A stretch of DNA of 64,000 bases from assembly GCF_014196765.1 (NCBI RefSeq), contig NZ_JACIEE010000002.1, positions 186,001 to 250,000 of the forward strand, read 5' to 3'. Made by a program: the position numbers and the translations under genes. This document shows, in pieces, positions 19,241-28,258 of the stretch (its first letter is position 1; every line of letters begins with the position of its first letter). Source of the stretch: Mycoplana azooxidifex (GTDB lineage Bacteria > Pseudomonadota > Alphaproteobacteria > Rhizobiales > Rhizobiaceae). Under the pieces are notes generated by a model that was not told where the DNA came from, searched no databases, and saw only the letters and a program-made list of their open reading frames with translations.

Positions 19241-19627
19241 GGTTAGGAATAGGGGAGGGGCCTGGCTGCCCCGCCTCAGGCCACTGACGAAGCCCCCGTT
19301 CCGGGCGCTATGTCTCTTCGAGAAGGCCACCAAAGGGACCCGTCATGCCGGACCCGATCCGGCATCCAGCGCGCGCAAGTCCTTGCGCGATAAAGCACTT
19401 TCCGCGCCGCAGACGCGACGCTACTGGACCCCGGATCAAGTCCGGGGTGACGGAAGAAAGGGAAGTTCCCGACGAGAACAAGTTCAAAAGACTGAGGCGG
19501 CCCCGGACGTCCCGCCTCCTCGTCATCGCAGCCGCGCTGCCATCGCGCTTGACATCGCGGCGCGACTGCGGGACGAGCGAAGGCATCGCCTTTCCATCCG
19601 CAAGCCTAACCGGAGAATCTCCCCAAC
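19241..19627. repeat. Intergenic region carrying an alphaproteobacterial repeat element
   Basis: 387 bases without a gene. Positions 19341-19452 hold two hairpin blocks. One is CGTCATGCCGGAC...GATCCGGCATCCAG. The other is CTGGACCCCGGATC, AAGT, CCGGGGTGACG. Together they form the widespread mosaic repeat seen between genes in alphaproteobacteria. The rest shows no clear promoter for the downstream oxidoreductase. Confidence 0.7.
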
Positions 19628-20959
19628 ATGCCCGGTCCCTTTGTCGCCCCCGTCCACGGTGATCCCGAACTGCCGAAGGAGGTCGATGTCGTCGTGATCG
19701 GCGGCGGCATCATCGGCGCGTCGACCGCGCTGGAGCTTTCCGAGCGGGGCCTGCGTGTCGCCCTGTGCGAGAAGGGCGGGATCGCGCAGGAGCAGTCGAG
19801 CCGCAACTGGGGCTGGGTCCGGATCGCCTGCCGCGATCCGCGCGAGGTGCCGCTGATGGCGCAATCGCTGCGTATCTGGGACACGCTCGACCAGCGCACC
19901 GGCCGCGACACCGGCTTCAAGCGCGCCGGCATCATCTTCACCTCGTCGAACGACCAGGAATTCGCCGACCACAGCCGCTGGATCAAGAACCTCGAGGGCT
20001 ACGACATCGAGGCGCGCATGCTGGGCGGCGCCGAATTCAGCGACATGTATCCGGGCACGACGATGAAGCTGAAGGGCGCGCTCTACACGCCGACCGATGC
20101 CCGTGCCGAGCCGCAGAAGGCGGCACCGGCGATCGCCGAGGCGGCAAGGGCCAATGGTGCTGCGATCCTCACCGAATGCGCCGTGCGCGGCATCGAGACG
20201 GCCGCGGGCGCCATCTCCGGAGTCGTCACCGAGCGCGGCGCCATCGCCTGCAAGGCGGTCGTGCTCGCCGGCGGCGCCTGGTCCAGCCTGTTCGCCGGCA
20301 CGCTCGGCATCCACCTGCCGCAATTGAAGGTGCTGAACTCGGTCATTCGGACCGGGCCGCTGGACGGCGCGCCCGAACAGACGATGTGGGCCTCCGGCTT
20401 TGCCTTCCGCAAGCGCCAGGACGGCGGCTATACGGTCGCCTCCGGCCACGAGAACATCGTCGACATCGTGCCGAAGTCGTTCCGCTTCGCCCGCGATTTC
20501 ATACCGGCCCTGAAGAAGGAATGGCGCTCCCTGAAGTTTCGCGCCGGCTGGCGCTTCTTCGACGAGGCGCGGATCGCGAGTGGCTGGGCGCTGGACGAGC
20601 CAAGCCCGTTCGAATATTGCCGCGTCCTCGATCCCGTGCCGTCGAGGAAGATGGCGGACAATGCGCTCGCCAACCTGCGGCGCGCCTTCCCGGTGTTCGA
20701 CAGGGCGCAGGTCGCGCAGCGCTGGGGCGGCATGATCGACGTCACCCCCGATGCAGTGCCGGTGATTTCCGCCGTCGACAGCATCCGCGGCTTCCACATC
20801 GCCACGGGTTTCTCCGGTCACGGCTTCGGCATCGGACCGGGCGCGGGACGGCTGATGGCCGACCTCGTCACCGGCGACACCCCGATCGTGGACCCCAGGG
20901 ACTTCCGCCTGTCGCGCTTCACGGACGGCTCGAAGATAGAGCTGGTCAGCGGTTTCTGA
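19628..20959 (+). CDS. FAD-dependent oxidoreductase of the D-amino-acid oxidase (DAO) family
   Basis: 443 residues. The Rossmann FAD motif GGGIIGAS is at 25-32, and the C-terminal DAO signature includes GGMIDVTPDAVPVI and GFSGHGFGIGPGAGRLMADL. This family oxidises amines or amino acids such as glycine, sarcosine or D-amino acids, usually in the cytoplasm or at the inner membrane. The segment SSRNWGWVRIACRDPREVPL marks a subgroup often annotated only as FAD-binding oxidoreductase. It stands alone, converging with the crp/fnr gene 33 bases away. The substrate cannot be read from the sequence. Confidence 0.88.
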   Translation: MPGPFVAPVHGDPELPKEVDVVVIGGGIIGASTALELSERGLRVALCEKGGIAQEQSSRNWGWVRIACRDPREVPLMAQSLRIWDTLDQRTGRDTGFKRAGIIFTSSNDQEFADHSRWIKNLEGYDIEARMLGGAEFSDMYPGTTMKLKGALYTPTDARAEPQKAAPAIAEAARANGAAILTECAVRGIETAAGAISGVVTERGAIACKAVVLAGGAWSSLFAGTLGIHLPQLKVLNSVIRTGPLDGAPEQTMWASGFAFRKRQDGGYTVASGHENIVDIVPKSFRFARDFIPALKKEWRSLKFRAGWRFFDEARIASGWALDEPSPFEYCRVLDPVPSRKMADNALANLRRAFPVFDRAQVAQRWGGMIDVTPDAVPVISAVDSIRGFHIATGFSGHGFGIGPGAGRLMADLVTGDTPIVDPRDFRLSRFTDGSKIELVSGF

Positions 20960-20992
20960 TCGCGCAGCGCTCAAGGACGCGCGCAGCCGCGG

Positions 20993-21712
20993 TCACGCCT
21001 CGATGGCGCGTCGCATCCGGTCGTAGCAGCAGCACGAGCGCCCGTGCAGCACATGGCGGTTGCGCACGATCAGCCGGCCGCGGTTATAGGCGATGGCGCC
21101 GGCATCCATCAGGTCGGTGCAGACGGCGTTGACCGTCGCCCGCCGCAGCGCCAGCAGTTGCGACACGGCCTCCTGGGTGATGTGGAACTCGTCGCCCGGC
21201 ATGCGGTCGTGCGCCTGCAGCAGCCACCGCGAGACGCGCTGCTCGGCCGTGTGCCGGCTGTTGCAGGCGGCCTGTTCCATCAGTTGCTCGATGAAGGCGC
21301 TGACATAGCCGTACATCGCCGCCCGCATCCCATCGAACCGGTGAAGCGCCAGTTCGAACTCCGCCACCGCGATCCACAGCGCCCGGCCGGGGACCTGTAC
21401 GACGGAGCGGCCGAGCGCCTTGCTGCCGCCGAGCACCACGGCCAGCCCGAGTGCGCCCTCGCGCCCGAGCGACGCCTTCTCCACGTTCCTGCCGCTGGCG
21501 ATATCCGTGACGTAGGATATCACCCCCTCCAGCGGGAAGACGATATGGGTCAGCGGCGCGCCGTCGTCGAAAACGGTATCGCCCGCAAGTATCGGTCGTA
21601 TGTCGCCCCGTGCGAGCAGGAAGTCGCGTGCATCCGGCCGCAACGCGGCAAGGACGCGATTGCCCGCAAAGGTGGTCGCATTGTCTTTTTCAGTCACGCT
21701 TAGCCCCAGCAT
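20993..21712 (-). CDS. Crp/Fnr-family transcriptional regulator
   Basis: 239 residues. An N-terminal cyclic-nucleotide-type beta-roll (about 25-130) is followed by the dimer helix and a winged helix with the recognition segment QEAVSQLLALRRATVNAVCT. The helix lacks the ExxSR pattern of true FNR/FixK proteins, and there is no N-terminal cysteine cluster, so it is not the oxygen sensor expected to bind the TTGA-N6-TCAA boxes here. Three adjacent cysteines near the C-terminus (SCCCYDRM) replace the CECY seen in relatives. The upstream region is AT-rich and contains a GTTATG-TGC-CATAAC palindrome that could be its own operator. Confidence 0.88.
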   Translation of the reverse strand: MLGLSVTEKDNATTFAGNRVLAALRPDARDFLLARGDIRPILAGDTVFDDGAPLTHIVFPLEGVISYVTDIASGRNVEKASLGREGALGLAVVLGGSKALGRSVVQVPGRALWIAVAEFELALHRFDGMRAAMYGYVSAFIEQLMEQAACNSRHTAEQRVSRWLLQAHDRMPGDEFHITQEAVSQLLALRRATVNAVCTDLMDAGAIAYNRGRLIVRNRHVLHGRSCCCYDRMRRAIEA

Positions 21713-21778
21713 GTGCTGGATCTATTTGTATCACTAATTATCGCAGGTTTAAATCCGCATTAATTGCTTGTTAAGTAC

Positions 21779-21793
21779 GTTATGTGCCATAAC
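21779..21793. promoter_or_regulatory. Palindrome upstream of the crp/fnr-type gene
   Basis: GTTATG-TGC-CATAAC: perfect 6-bp arms with a 3-base centre, 67-81 bases before the start codon in an AT-rich stretch of an otherwise GC-rich window. Possible regulator-binding site, perhaps autoregulatory; the binding protein is unknown. Confidence 0.4.
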
Positions 21794-21939
21794 AATACAA
21801 TTTTGTTGTCCCGGGACGGGAAAGTGACGGGACGTTCGACTGCGGCACGTCAAGGAGAACGATCCGGATGGATTTTGGCGCGTGCCGGATATTCTTCCGA
21901 ACCCCGCCTCCGAGGTCTCCGCGCCGCCGCGTGCCTACC

Positions 21940-23156
21940 CTAGGATGTGCTTTCGAGCCAATGCGAAATGCCGCGCGCTGCGGCGCGGCCGGTGGCGAGG
22001 CAGGCGGTCAGGAGATAGCCGCCCGTGGGCGCCTCCCAGTCGAGCATTTCGCCCGCGGCGAAGACGCCCGGCATCGCGGTCAGCATGAAGGTCCCGTCGA
22101 TCCCCTTCCAGTCGATGCCCCCGGCGGACGAGATCGCCTCGGCGATGGGCCGGGGCCGCAGCAGCGGCACCGGCAGCGCCTTGATCAGCCGCGCCAGCTC
22201 GTCGGGCGCATGTCGCCCGGCATCGGGCACGAGTTCGCGCAGGAGACCGGCCTTGACGCCGGCAAGTCCTGCACCCTTGCGCAGCCGGTTGGCGAAGCTG
22301 GCCTTGGTCCCCTGCCGGGCGAGATCCCGCGCGATCCGGGCCGCCTCCCGCCCCGGTGCGAGATCGAGAACGAGGCTCGCGGCTCCTTCAGCCTCGATCC
22401 GATCGCGGAGTGCTGAGGCATGCGCATAGACGAGGCTGCCCTCGATCCCGTGCCGGGAGACGACGAATTCACCGGGGAGCGTGCCGGCGTCCGATGTCGC
22501 GGTTGTCCCCTTGAGCGGCTCGCCGGCAAAGCGCTCGGTGAAGCCCTCGCTCCAGGCGACGTCGAAACCGCAATTGGCGGGGCGGAAGGGCACGACGGGC
22601 ACGCCCCGCTCGCGCAGCGTGTCCACCCACGAGGCGTCCGAGCCGAGCCGCGGCCAGCTCGCACCGCCAAGCGCAAGCAGGACCGCGCGGCAGGAGACGG
22701 TCTTGCGCCCCTCCTGGGTCTCGAACACGACCGCGTTGCCATCGAAGCCGACCCAGCGATGGCGCGTATGGATCTTCGCGCCCTGTTGCTCCAGCCGGCG
22801 CAACCACGACCGCAGCAACGGCGAGGCCTTCATCGCCGTCGGAAAGACCCGGCCCGAGGTGCCCACGAAGGTCTCCACGTCGAGCCCGGCTGCCCAGTCG
22901 CGCACATCGGTCGGCGTGAATGCCGCAAGCGCCGGCCCGAGCCGCCCGGACGCCGCGCCGAAGCGTCCGGCGAAGCGGGAAAACGGCTCGGAATGGGTGA
23001 TGTTGAGGCCGGACTTTCCGGCAAGCAGGAACTTGCGCGCGACCGTCGGCATCGCCTCGTACACCGCGCGACCCGCCGCCCCGCCGCCGACAGCGCCTCG
23101 GCAGCGGCAAGGCCTGCGGGTCCGCCGCCGATCACCGCGATCTCGTCTCGTTCCAT
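21940..23156 (-). pseudogene. Frameshifted flavoprotein of the HI0933/BaiN family (TIGR03862-like)
   Basis: The N-terminus MERDEIAVIGGGPAGLAAAE starts at ATG 23156 in one frame. The rest (VYEAMPTVARKFLLAGKSGL through the end) is in another frame that runs to 21940. The two pieces join if two bases are removed from the CGCGCG run at about 23064-23070; the 1217-base span is 405 codons plus two bases, which fits. The rejoined protein of about 404 residues has the GGGPAG FAD motif, the family's KFLLAGKSGLNITHSE motif and the C-terminal FAAGEMLDWEAPTGGYLLT. Either the gene is inactive or the base call in the CG run is wrong. Function of intact relatives is uncharacterised flavin-dependent redox chemistry. 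Confidence 0.85.
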
Positions 23157-23288
23157 TCCGTCGGTCGTCTCCGTTATCGTCGAGGCACTCTTGGCTTGCG
23201 TGCCGCGATGGCGCAAGTCTGATCCGTGGTCGAATCGGATTGTGGACGCCGCGAATGCGCGTTTGCAACGCGTCGGCCATGGGCTAGA

Positions 23289-23333
23289 GCATGTCGCGCA
23301 AAAGTGTGCTGCGATTTTGCGATCACGACATGC
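23289..23333. repeat. Dispersed rhizobial palindromic repeat, copy B
   Basis: Second 45-base copy (GCATGTCG...CGACATGC), 41 of 45 bases identical to copy A at 5104-5148. It lies between the 5' end of the frameshifted flavoprotein and the modE-like gene. Confidence 0.8.
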
Positions 23334-23401
23334 GCAGAATCAAGGGCCTAAAGCGCGGCACGCGCTTTGGCGTGGCCGGGAAGCCGAAGGGAAGGTATGC
23401 G

Positions 23402-23812
23402 ATGACAACGAGCGCCCCGGATGACGTTGCTGTCAATCTGCGGATCGATTTCTCGCGCGAGGACCGACTCGGGCGCGGCAAGATGATGCTGCTGGCCCGG
23501 ATCCGGGAGACCGGTTCCATCTCCGCCGCCGGCCGGTCGATGGACATGTCCTACCGCCGCGCCTGGCTCCTTGTCGACACGATGAACCGCATGTTTTCCA
23601 GCGCGGTCGTGGAATCCCAGCGCGGCGGCAAACAGGGCGGCGGCGCCGTCGTCACGGCCTTTGGCGAGGAACTGCTGGCCCGGTTTCGGGAGATGGAGGC
23701 CAAGGCGAGGGCCGCGATCGGCGACGATCTTGATTGGCTGCGGGCCAACCTGTCGCCGGGCGTCCGCGAAAAGCAGGCCGAGGCTAGTGAAGGTCCAGCG
23801 CGACCGTCTTGA
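23402..23812 (+). CDS. modE: ModE-type winged-helix regulator without molybdate-binding domain
   Basis: 136 residues from ATG 23402, which follows GGGAAGG; an upstream in-frame ATG lies inside the repeat. Residues 15-115 match the ModE N-terminal HTH domain ([20 protein letters not shown], then [17 protein letters not shown] and a [18 protein letters not shown] wing). Full ModE carries one or two Mop (TOBE) domains that bind molybdate; none is present here, so the signal must be sensed another way or the protein acts constitutively. It converges on modC and overlaps it by 29 bases at the 3' ends. Two ModE-like sites before modA are its probable targets. Confidence 0.88.
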   Translation: MTTSAPDDVAVNLRIDFSREDRLGRGKMMLLARIRETGSISAAGRSMDMSYRRAWLLVDTMNRMFSSAVVESQRGGKQGGGAVVTAFGEELLARFREMEAKARAAIGDDLDWLRANLSPGVREKQAEASEGPARPS

Positions 23813-24860
23813 TGATGGCAAAGACGGTCTTGCCGGGCCTAAGTGCCAGCCGCTCTCCGGAGAGCGCCGTCACCCGGGCGTGGACGATGTCGCCGCCGCA
23901 GCCGATCCGGACGGTGATCATCCCCTCGTCGTCAGCGGTGATCGCCTCGATCGTGCCCTCCAGGATGTTCAGCGCGCTGAGGCCTTCCGGTCGGCTGGTC
24001 GCAAGCATCACGTCGCGGGCGGGAATGTGCAGCCGCACGATCTTTCCCGCCTCGACCGTGGCGTTCGGCACATGGATCATGTTGCTCTTCAGGCGCACCG
24101 TCGCCAGCCGGTGCGGCGGATCGAAGGCCTCGACCACGCCGGCGAGCACGCTGCCCGCCTCGCGGCGATTGGCGGCGGTCGGCAGGCTCGGGCCGCTGAG
24201 CACGTCCGATACCGGCCCGATCGCCTCGACCTTGCCGTCGCGCAGCACCACGACCCGGTCGGCGAGTTGCGCCACCTCGTGGACGGCATGGCTGACATAG
24301 ACGATCGGCACGTTCGTCTCGTCACGCAGCCGTTCCAGATAGGGCAGGATCTCGGCCTTGCGTTCGTCGTCGAGGGCTGCGAGCGGCTCGTCCATCAAAA
24401 GGAGTCTTGGTGCGGAGAGCAGCGCCCGGCCGATCGCGACGCGCTGCCGTTCGCCGCCGGAAAGGTTTGCCGGCCGCCGCTCCAGCAGATGGCCGATGCC
24501 GAGAAGGTTTACCACGCGGTCGAAGCGCTCCGGCACGGCGTCGCGCGGCGCGAACCAACGGCCGTAGGTCAGGTTGCCCTTGACGGTCAGGTGCGGAAAC
24601 AGCCGCGCCTCCTGGAACACAGTGCCGAAGCGGCGGAGGTGCTTCGGCACGAAGACGCCGCGTTTGCTGTCGACCAGAACGTCGCCGTCCAGCGCGATGC
24701 GGCCTTCGTCGGGGCGGATCAGGCCGGCGATCGCGCGCACGAGCGAGGTCTTGCCGGAACCGGAGCGGCCGAACAGGGCGGTGACGCCCCCCTCCGCCTC
24801 GAAGCCCGCATCGAGATGAAAGTCGCCGAGCCGGTGGCGGACCTGGACGGAGAGCGTCAT
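23784..24860 (-). CDS. modC: Molybdate ABC transporter ATP-binding protein ModC
   Basis: 358 residues. Walker A GRSGSGKT at 31-38, signature [16 protein letters not shown] at 133 onward, Walker B LLLMDEP at 153-159, and a C-terminal TOBE/Mop region (about 290-358) that is normal for ModC and may bind molybdate. It energises uptake of molybdate through ModB. Its start overlaps the modB stop (ATGA), and the order in transcription is modA, modB, modC. The last 29 bases overlap the modE-like gene on the other strand. Confidence 0.95.
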   Translation of the reverse strand: MTLSVQVRHRLGDFHLDAGFEAEGGVTALFGRSGSGKTSLVRAIAGLIRPDEGRIALDGDVLVDSKRGVFVPKHLRRFGTVFQEARLFPHLTVKGNLTYGRWFAPRDAVPERFDRVVNLLGIGHLLERRPANLSGGERQRVAIGRALLSAPRLLLMDEPLAALDDERKAEILPYLERLRDETNVPIVYVSHAVHEVAQLADRVVVLRDGKVEAIGPVSDVLSGPSLPTAANRREAGSVLAGVVEAFDPPHRLATVRLKSNMIHVPNATVEAGKIVRLHIPARDVMLATSRPEGLSALNILEGTIEAITADDEGMITVRIGCGGDIVHARVTALSGERLALRPGKTVFAIIKTVALDLH

Positions 24861-25558
24861 TCGAAGTTCACCCGCTTGCCGATCAGGTGCGCCATGAATT
24901 CGGAGGCGAGCAGGGCCGCCATCGAGATCGCGATCGCGACGATCGTCAGCCGCATCGCGCCGAGGTCGCCGCCCGGCACCTGGGTGAAGGTGTAGATCGC
25001 CGCCGACAGCGTCTGCGTCTCGCCTGGAATGTTGGAGACGAAGGTGATCGTCGCCCCGAATTCTCCCATCGACTTGGCAAAGGACAGGATCATCCCGGCG
25101 ATCACGCCGGGCAGGATCAGCGGCAGGGTCACGGTGAGGAACACCCAGGCCGGATTGGCGCCGAGCGTGCCGGCCGCGTCCTCGAGCTTGCGGTCGACGG
25201 CATCGAGCGATAGCCGGATCGAACGGACCAGCAGCGGAAAGCCCATCACCGCGCAGGCGAGTGCTGCCCCCGTCCAGCGAAACGAGAAGACGATGCCGAA
25301 ATACTGGTCGAGGAAGGCGCCGATCGGCCCCTTGCGGCCGAACAGGATCAGCAGCAGGAAGCCGGTAACGACGGGCGGCAGGATCAGCGGCAGGTGGACG
25401 ATGCCGTTCAGGATCGACTTGCCGAAGAAGCGGCCGCGCGACAGCGCGAGTGCGACGAGGATGCCGAAGGGCAGGCTGGCGGCGACCGCGACGGTGGACA
25501 CCAGCAGGCTGAGCCGGATCGCCGTCACTTCCTCTTCACTTAAGGCCAGCCAGTCCAA
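24857..25558 (-). CDS. modB: Molybdate ABC transporter permease ModB
   Basis: 233 residues with five predicted membrane helices, starting [20 protein letters not shown]. The cytoplasmic coupling loop has the EAA-type pattern ([20 protein letters not shown] followed by [10 protein letters not shown]), and [15 protein letters not shown] is typical of ModB. It forms the channel of the molybdate importer. It lies 134 bases after modA and overlaps modC by four bases. Confidence 0.95.
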   Translation of the reverse strand: MDWLALSEEEVTAIRLSLLVSTVAVAASLPFGILVALALSRGRFFGKSILNGIVHLPLILPPVVTGFLLLILFGRKGPIGAFLDQYFGIVFSFRWTGAALACAVMGFPLLVRSIRLSLDAVDRKLEDAAGTLGANPAWVFLTVTLPLILPGVIAGMILSFAKSMGEFGATITFVSNIPGETQTLSAAIYTFTQVPGGDLGAMRLTIVAIAISMAALLASEFMAHLIGKRVNFE

Positions 25559-25692
25559 TTCGGGTCAACTCACGATCTTGCCGGGTGCCGAAGCCACCGG
25601 CCGGAATGCGGAAAGAAGGGCAGGGTAGCGCAACATCCCTAAAGAAAACGCCGTGCACCGTGAAGGACGCGCGGCGCGGCAACGATGCGGGA

Positions 25693-26487
25693 TCACTTCA
25701 GGATGGTGAAGCCCTGCTCGGTGAAGAAGGGGGCTGCCTTATCCGACTTCAGGAAGTCGAGATAGGCGGCAGCGTCGGCGCTCTTCGATTCCGTCAGGAT
25801 CGCGATCGGATAGATGATCGGCGGATGGCTGTCTTCCGGGAAGGTGCCGACGGCCGTGACACCCGGGTCGGCTGCGGCGTCCGTCTGGTAGACGATGCCA
25901 TAGGGCGCCTCGCCGCGGGAAACCAGCGCCAGCGCCGCGCGCACGCTTTCCGCGCCGGCGACCTTGCTCTCGACCGACGACCAGGCGCCGAGTTTCTCCA
26001 GGGCGGCCTTGCCGTATTTGCCGGCCGGTACGCTGTCAACAGCACCCATGGCGAGCCTGCCGTCGCCGACGAGGGCGGAAAGGTCGAAGCCTTCCTTGAT
26101 CTCGACCGGCTTGGCTGCGTCCTTCGGGGCGACGAGCACGATGCGGTTGCCGAGCAGGTTCGAGCGCGTGTCGTCCTTGATCAGCTTCTTCTCCGCGACG
26201 TAGTCCATCCAGGCGAGGTCGGCGGAGATGAAGACGTCGGCCGGCGCGCCGGCCTCGATCTGCTTGGCGAGCGCGGAGCTTGCCGCATAGGAAACCGTCG
26301 TTTCCGTCGCCTTTTCCTTCTCCCAGGCCGCATTCGCAGCGTCGAGGGCGTTCTTCAGGCTGGCGGCCGCGAAGACGGTGACCTTATCGGCGGCCGACGC
26401 CGGCGTGTTCATGGCGGCGGCGCCCAGCCAGGCCAGGGCGAAGGAGGCGAGCGCGGCCCTCGCCAGATGACGACGTTTGAACTCCAT
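25693..26487 (-). CDS. modA: Molybdate-binding periplasmic protein ModA
   Basis: 264 residues. The N-terminus is a signal peptide with a basic start (MEFKRRHLARAALASFALAW) and a cut after an Ala-rich stretch (PASA). The mature protein begins DKVTVFAAASLKNALDA, the classic ModA opening whose serine binds the oxyanion; SYAASSALAKQIEAGAPADV supplies more ligands. It captures molybdate or tungstate in the periplasm for ModBC. It is the first gene of the modABC transcript, with two tandem ModE-like inverted repeats 19-85 bases upstream. Confidence 0.95.
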   Translation of the reverse strand: MEFKRRHLARAALASFALAWLGAAAMNTPASAADKVTVFAAASLKNALDAANAAWEKEKATETTVSYAASSALAKQIEAGAPADVFISADLAWMDYVAEKKLIKDDTRSNLLGNRIVLVAPKDAAKPVEIKEGFDLSALVGDGRLAMGAVDSVPAGKYGKAALEKLGAWSSVESKVAGAESVRAALALVSRGEAPYGIVYQTDAAADPGVTAVGTFPEDSHPPIIYPIAILTESKSADAAAYLDFLKSDKAAPFFTEQGFTILK

Positions 26488-26505
26488 GTCTGTGCTCCTG
26501 TTGTG

Positions 26506-26529
26506 CGAGATATCCCAAGGAATATAACG
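26506..26529 (-). promoter_or_regulatory. Putative ModE operator 1 (proximal) of modABC
   Basis: CGAGATATC, six bases, AATATAACG. The right half is an exact ModE-type half-site; the left matches CGTTATATT at 6 of 9. The site begins 19 bases before the modA start codon. Confidence 0.45.
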
Positions 26530-26548
26530 CCATCAGGCTGTTGGCTAG

Positions 26549-26572
26549 TGTTATGTTCGTAGAAATATATCG
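26549..26572 (-). promoter_or_regulatory. Putative ModE operator 2 (distal) of modABC
   Basis: TGTTATGTT, six bases, AATATATCG: 7 of 9 and 8 of 9 matches to ModE-type half-sites with the same 6-base spacing as operator 1. The two sites are offset by 43 bases, about four helical turns, so they lie on the same face of DNA. The region may also act on the divergent trmO gene. Confidence 0.5.
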
Positions 26573-26655
26573 CTTGCGCAAAGCCCGCCCGCCCGCGACA
26601 TTGCACCGACATAAATACGAGGGACAGGTCTGCCTCGGGACGACAGGAGTGCGGG

Positions 26656-27180
26656 ATGGTTCGGGAAAACGAGATCCGGGAAAACGAGGTCGCGGTAACG
26701 CCGCCGGAACCGGTGGATGCGGGGCTGACCTTCATAGGCCGCATCCGCACGCCCTGGAATTCGCGGCTGCTGTGCCCGCGCCAGGGCCGCCACGACGGGC
26801 CGCAGTGCCGGATCGAGATCTTCGCGCCATGGGTGCCCGCACTTGCTGGCGTGGAGGCGTTCGAGCGGCTGGAAGTGCTCTACTGGCTGGACCGGTCGCG
26901 GCGCGACCTCGTGCTGCAGAGCCCGGCTAGCAGCGGCAAGGTGCACGGGACCTTCTCGCTGCGCTCTCCGGTTCGCCCCAATCCGATCGGCACTTCGATC
27001 GTGGTCCTCGATGGCATCGAGGGCAATGTCTTGCTGGTGCGCGGCCTCGACTGCCTCGACGGCACGCCGCTGCTCGACCTGAAGCCCGACCGCTCGCTGT
27101 TCAAGCCGATCGCACCGCCGCAGCCGGGTGATTTCGAGACGGGCGAGCCGAAAGGCGTAAAATACTGCCAGAAGGCGTGA
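26656..27180 (+). CDS. TrmO-family tRNA N6-threonylcarbamoyladenosine methyltransferase
   Basis: 174 residues. The family (TsaA-like/UPF0066, E. coli YaeB/TrmO) uses S-adenosylmethionine to methylate t6A37 in tRNA-Thr. Family marks are the start of the beta-barrel ([11 protein letters not shown]), the central [18 protein letters not shown] with the diagnostic RPNPIG, and [16 protein letters not shown]. It is shorter than E. coli TrmO (about 235) and lacks that protein's C-terminal domain, as many alphaproteobacterial members do. It is divergent from modA and converges on the SDR gene, ten bases away. Confidence 0.85.
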   Translation: MVRENEIRENEVAVTPPEPVDAGLTFIGRIRTPWNSRLLCPRQGRHDGPQCRIEIFAPWVPALAGVEAFERLEVLYWLDRSRRDLVLQSPASSGKVHGTFSLRSPVRPNPIGTSIVVLDGIEGNVLLVRGLDCLDGTPLLDLKPDRSLFKPIAPPQPGDFETGEPKGVKYCQKA

Positions 27181-27190
27181 GGCCCGTTCC

Positions 27191-27937
27191 TCACATCTGC
27201 GCCGACATGCCGCCGTCGACCGTCAGCGTGATGCCGTTGACGAAACTTGCAGCCGGGGAGGCGAGGAAGAGGGCAGCCGGCGCCAGTTCCTCCGGCCGGC
27301 CCCAGCGCTTGAGCGGGATGCGGACGTCGACATAGGCCTGCACCCGCGCGTCTTCCGCCATGGCCCGGTTCGGATCGGTGACGAACCAGCCGGGCGCGAT
27401 CGCGTTCACCGTCAGATTGTCCGAGCCGAATTCGACGGCGAGCGAGCGGGTCAGGGCCTCCAGCCCTCCCTTCGAGGCGGTGTAGGCCGCGTCCGGTGCG
27501 CGCGCGATCCTTGCTGCGATCGAAGTCACGAAGATCAGCCGCCCCGCCGCCGATTGCCGCAACAGCGGAAGCGCCGCCCGCGCCAGCCGATAGGCTGCCG
27601 TCAGGTTCACGTCGAGCAGGGCTGCGAATGCCGCCCCGTCCAGTGCCTCGGTCGGGCGGCGGTCGCGCAGGCTCGCCGCGTGCACGACCACGTCCAGGCC
27701 GCCCAGCATGTCGGCGGCCTGCCGCACGATGCCTTCCGCGTCGGCGGAGAGGTCGCCGGAGAGCGCCGAGACCGCGCAGCCCTCGTTGCGCAATTGCGCC
27801 GCATGGGTCTCGAGCAGGTCCCGGTCGCGACCGTTGAGGGCGACCGCGGCTCCCTCTCGCGCAAAGGCGCGGGCGATCTCCAGCCCCAGCCCGCGGGTTG
27901 CGCCCGTCACGAGAATACGTCGTTTGCCGTCGATCAT
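27191..27937 (-). CDS. SDR-family oxidoreductase
   Basis: 248 residues from ATG 27937; the longer open frame upstream has no protein-like sequence. Dinucleotide-binding TGATRGLG at 11-18 and catalytic Ser139, Tyr152 and Lys156 (YTASK) are all present. The usual NNAG structural motif is HAAS at 86-89, a less common variant. The C-terminal FVNGITLTVDGGMSAQM is a standard classical-SDR ending. It is an NAD(P)-dependent alcohol or ketone oxidoreductase with unknown substrate. It stands alone between trmO and a repeat. Confidence 0.9.
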   Translation of the reverse strand: MIDGKRRILVTGATRGLGLEIARAFAREGAAVALNGRDRDLLETHAAQLRNEGCAVSALSGDLSADAEGIVRQAADMLGGLDVVVHAASLRDRRPTEALDGAAFAALLDVNLTAAYRLARAALPLLRQSAAGRLIFVTSIAARIARAPDAAYTASKGGLEALTRSLAVEFGSDNLTVNAIAPGWFVTDPNRAMAEDARVQAYVDVRIPLKRWGRPEELAPAALFLASPAASFVNGITLTVDGGMSAQM

Positions 27938-28010
27938 CTGAACCCTCGCATGTTGGCCGGTCTGTCGGTCGGTTGGCGCCCCCGCGCCCCCCGCATGCTG
28001 CCTTCCTAGA

Positions 28011-28035
28011 GCATGTCGCCCGAAAATGGGAACGA
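28011..28035. repeat. Partial or variant copy of the AGAGCATGTCGC repeat family
   Basis: The sequence AGAGCATGTCGCCCGAAAA (from 28008) shares its first 12 bases with copy B and continues as the GAAAATGGGAAC variant of the same family, but the right arm of the palindrome is missing. It is a truncated member. Confidence 0.55.
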
Positions 28036-28078
28036 AGAAAGATGCGCGTCCGAGCAGTCGCGTGTCACGCAAGAGCGA

Positions 28079-28234
28079 CTACAACTCGTGCGCCATCTTT
28101 GAAGGGTTAGACAGGAGTTCTCCCTCGGGCGGCGGCGTATCGCTGCCGGAACCCGTCGTCTGCTGCAATACGACGATGCTCAGGATCGAGACGACCATGA
28201 CCAGGAGAACGATCAGCAATATCCGTGCCGGCAT
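28079..28234 (-). CDS. 51-residue single-span membrane protein, probable general stress gene
   Basis: Starts at ATG 28234 and stops at TAG 28079. Residues 4-23 (RILLIVLLVMVVSILSIVVL) are one strongly hydrophobic helix. A short hydrophilic tail (QQTTGSGSDTPPPEGELL, then SNPSKMAHEL) follows. The N-terminus resembles an uncleaved anchor. AAGGTAGGG precedes the start at good spacing. A GGAAC-N16-CGTT promoter lies 25-49 bases upstream, which strongly supports a real, stress-controlled gene. No family recognised. It could be a small regulator or stabiliser of a membrane complex, but that is speculation. Confidence 0.7.
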   Translation of the reverse strand: MPARILLIVLLVMVVSILSIVVLQQTTGSGSDTPPPEGELLSNPSKMAHEL

Positions 28235-28258
28235 GAACCCTACCTTTCGTGGGCCGGA

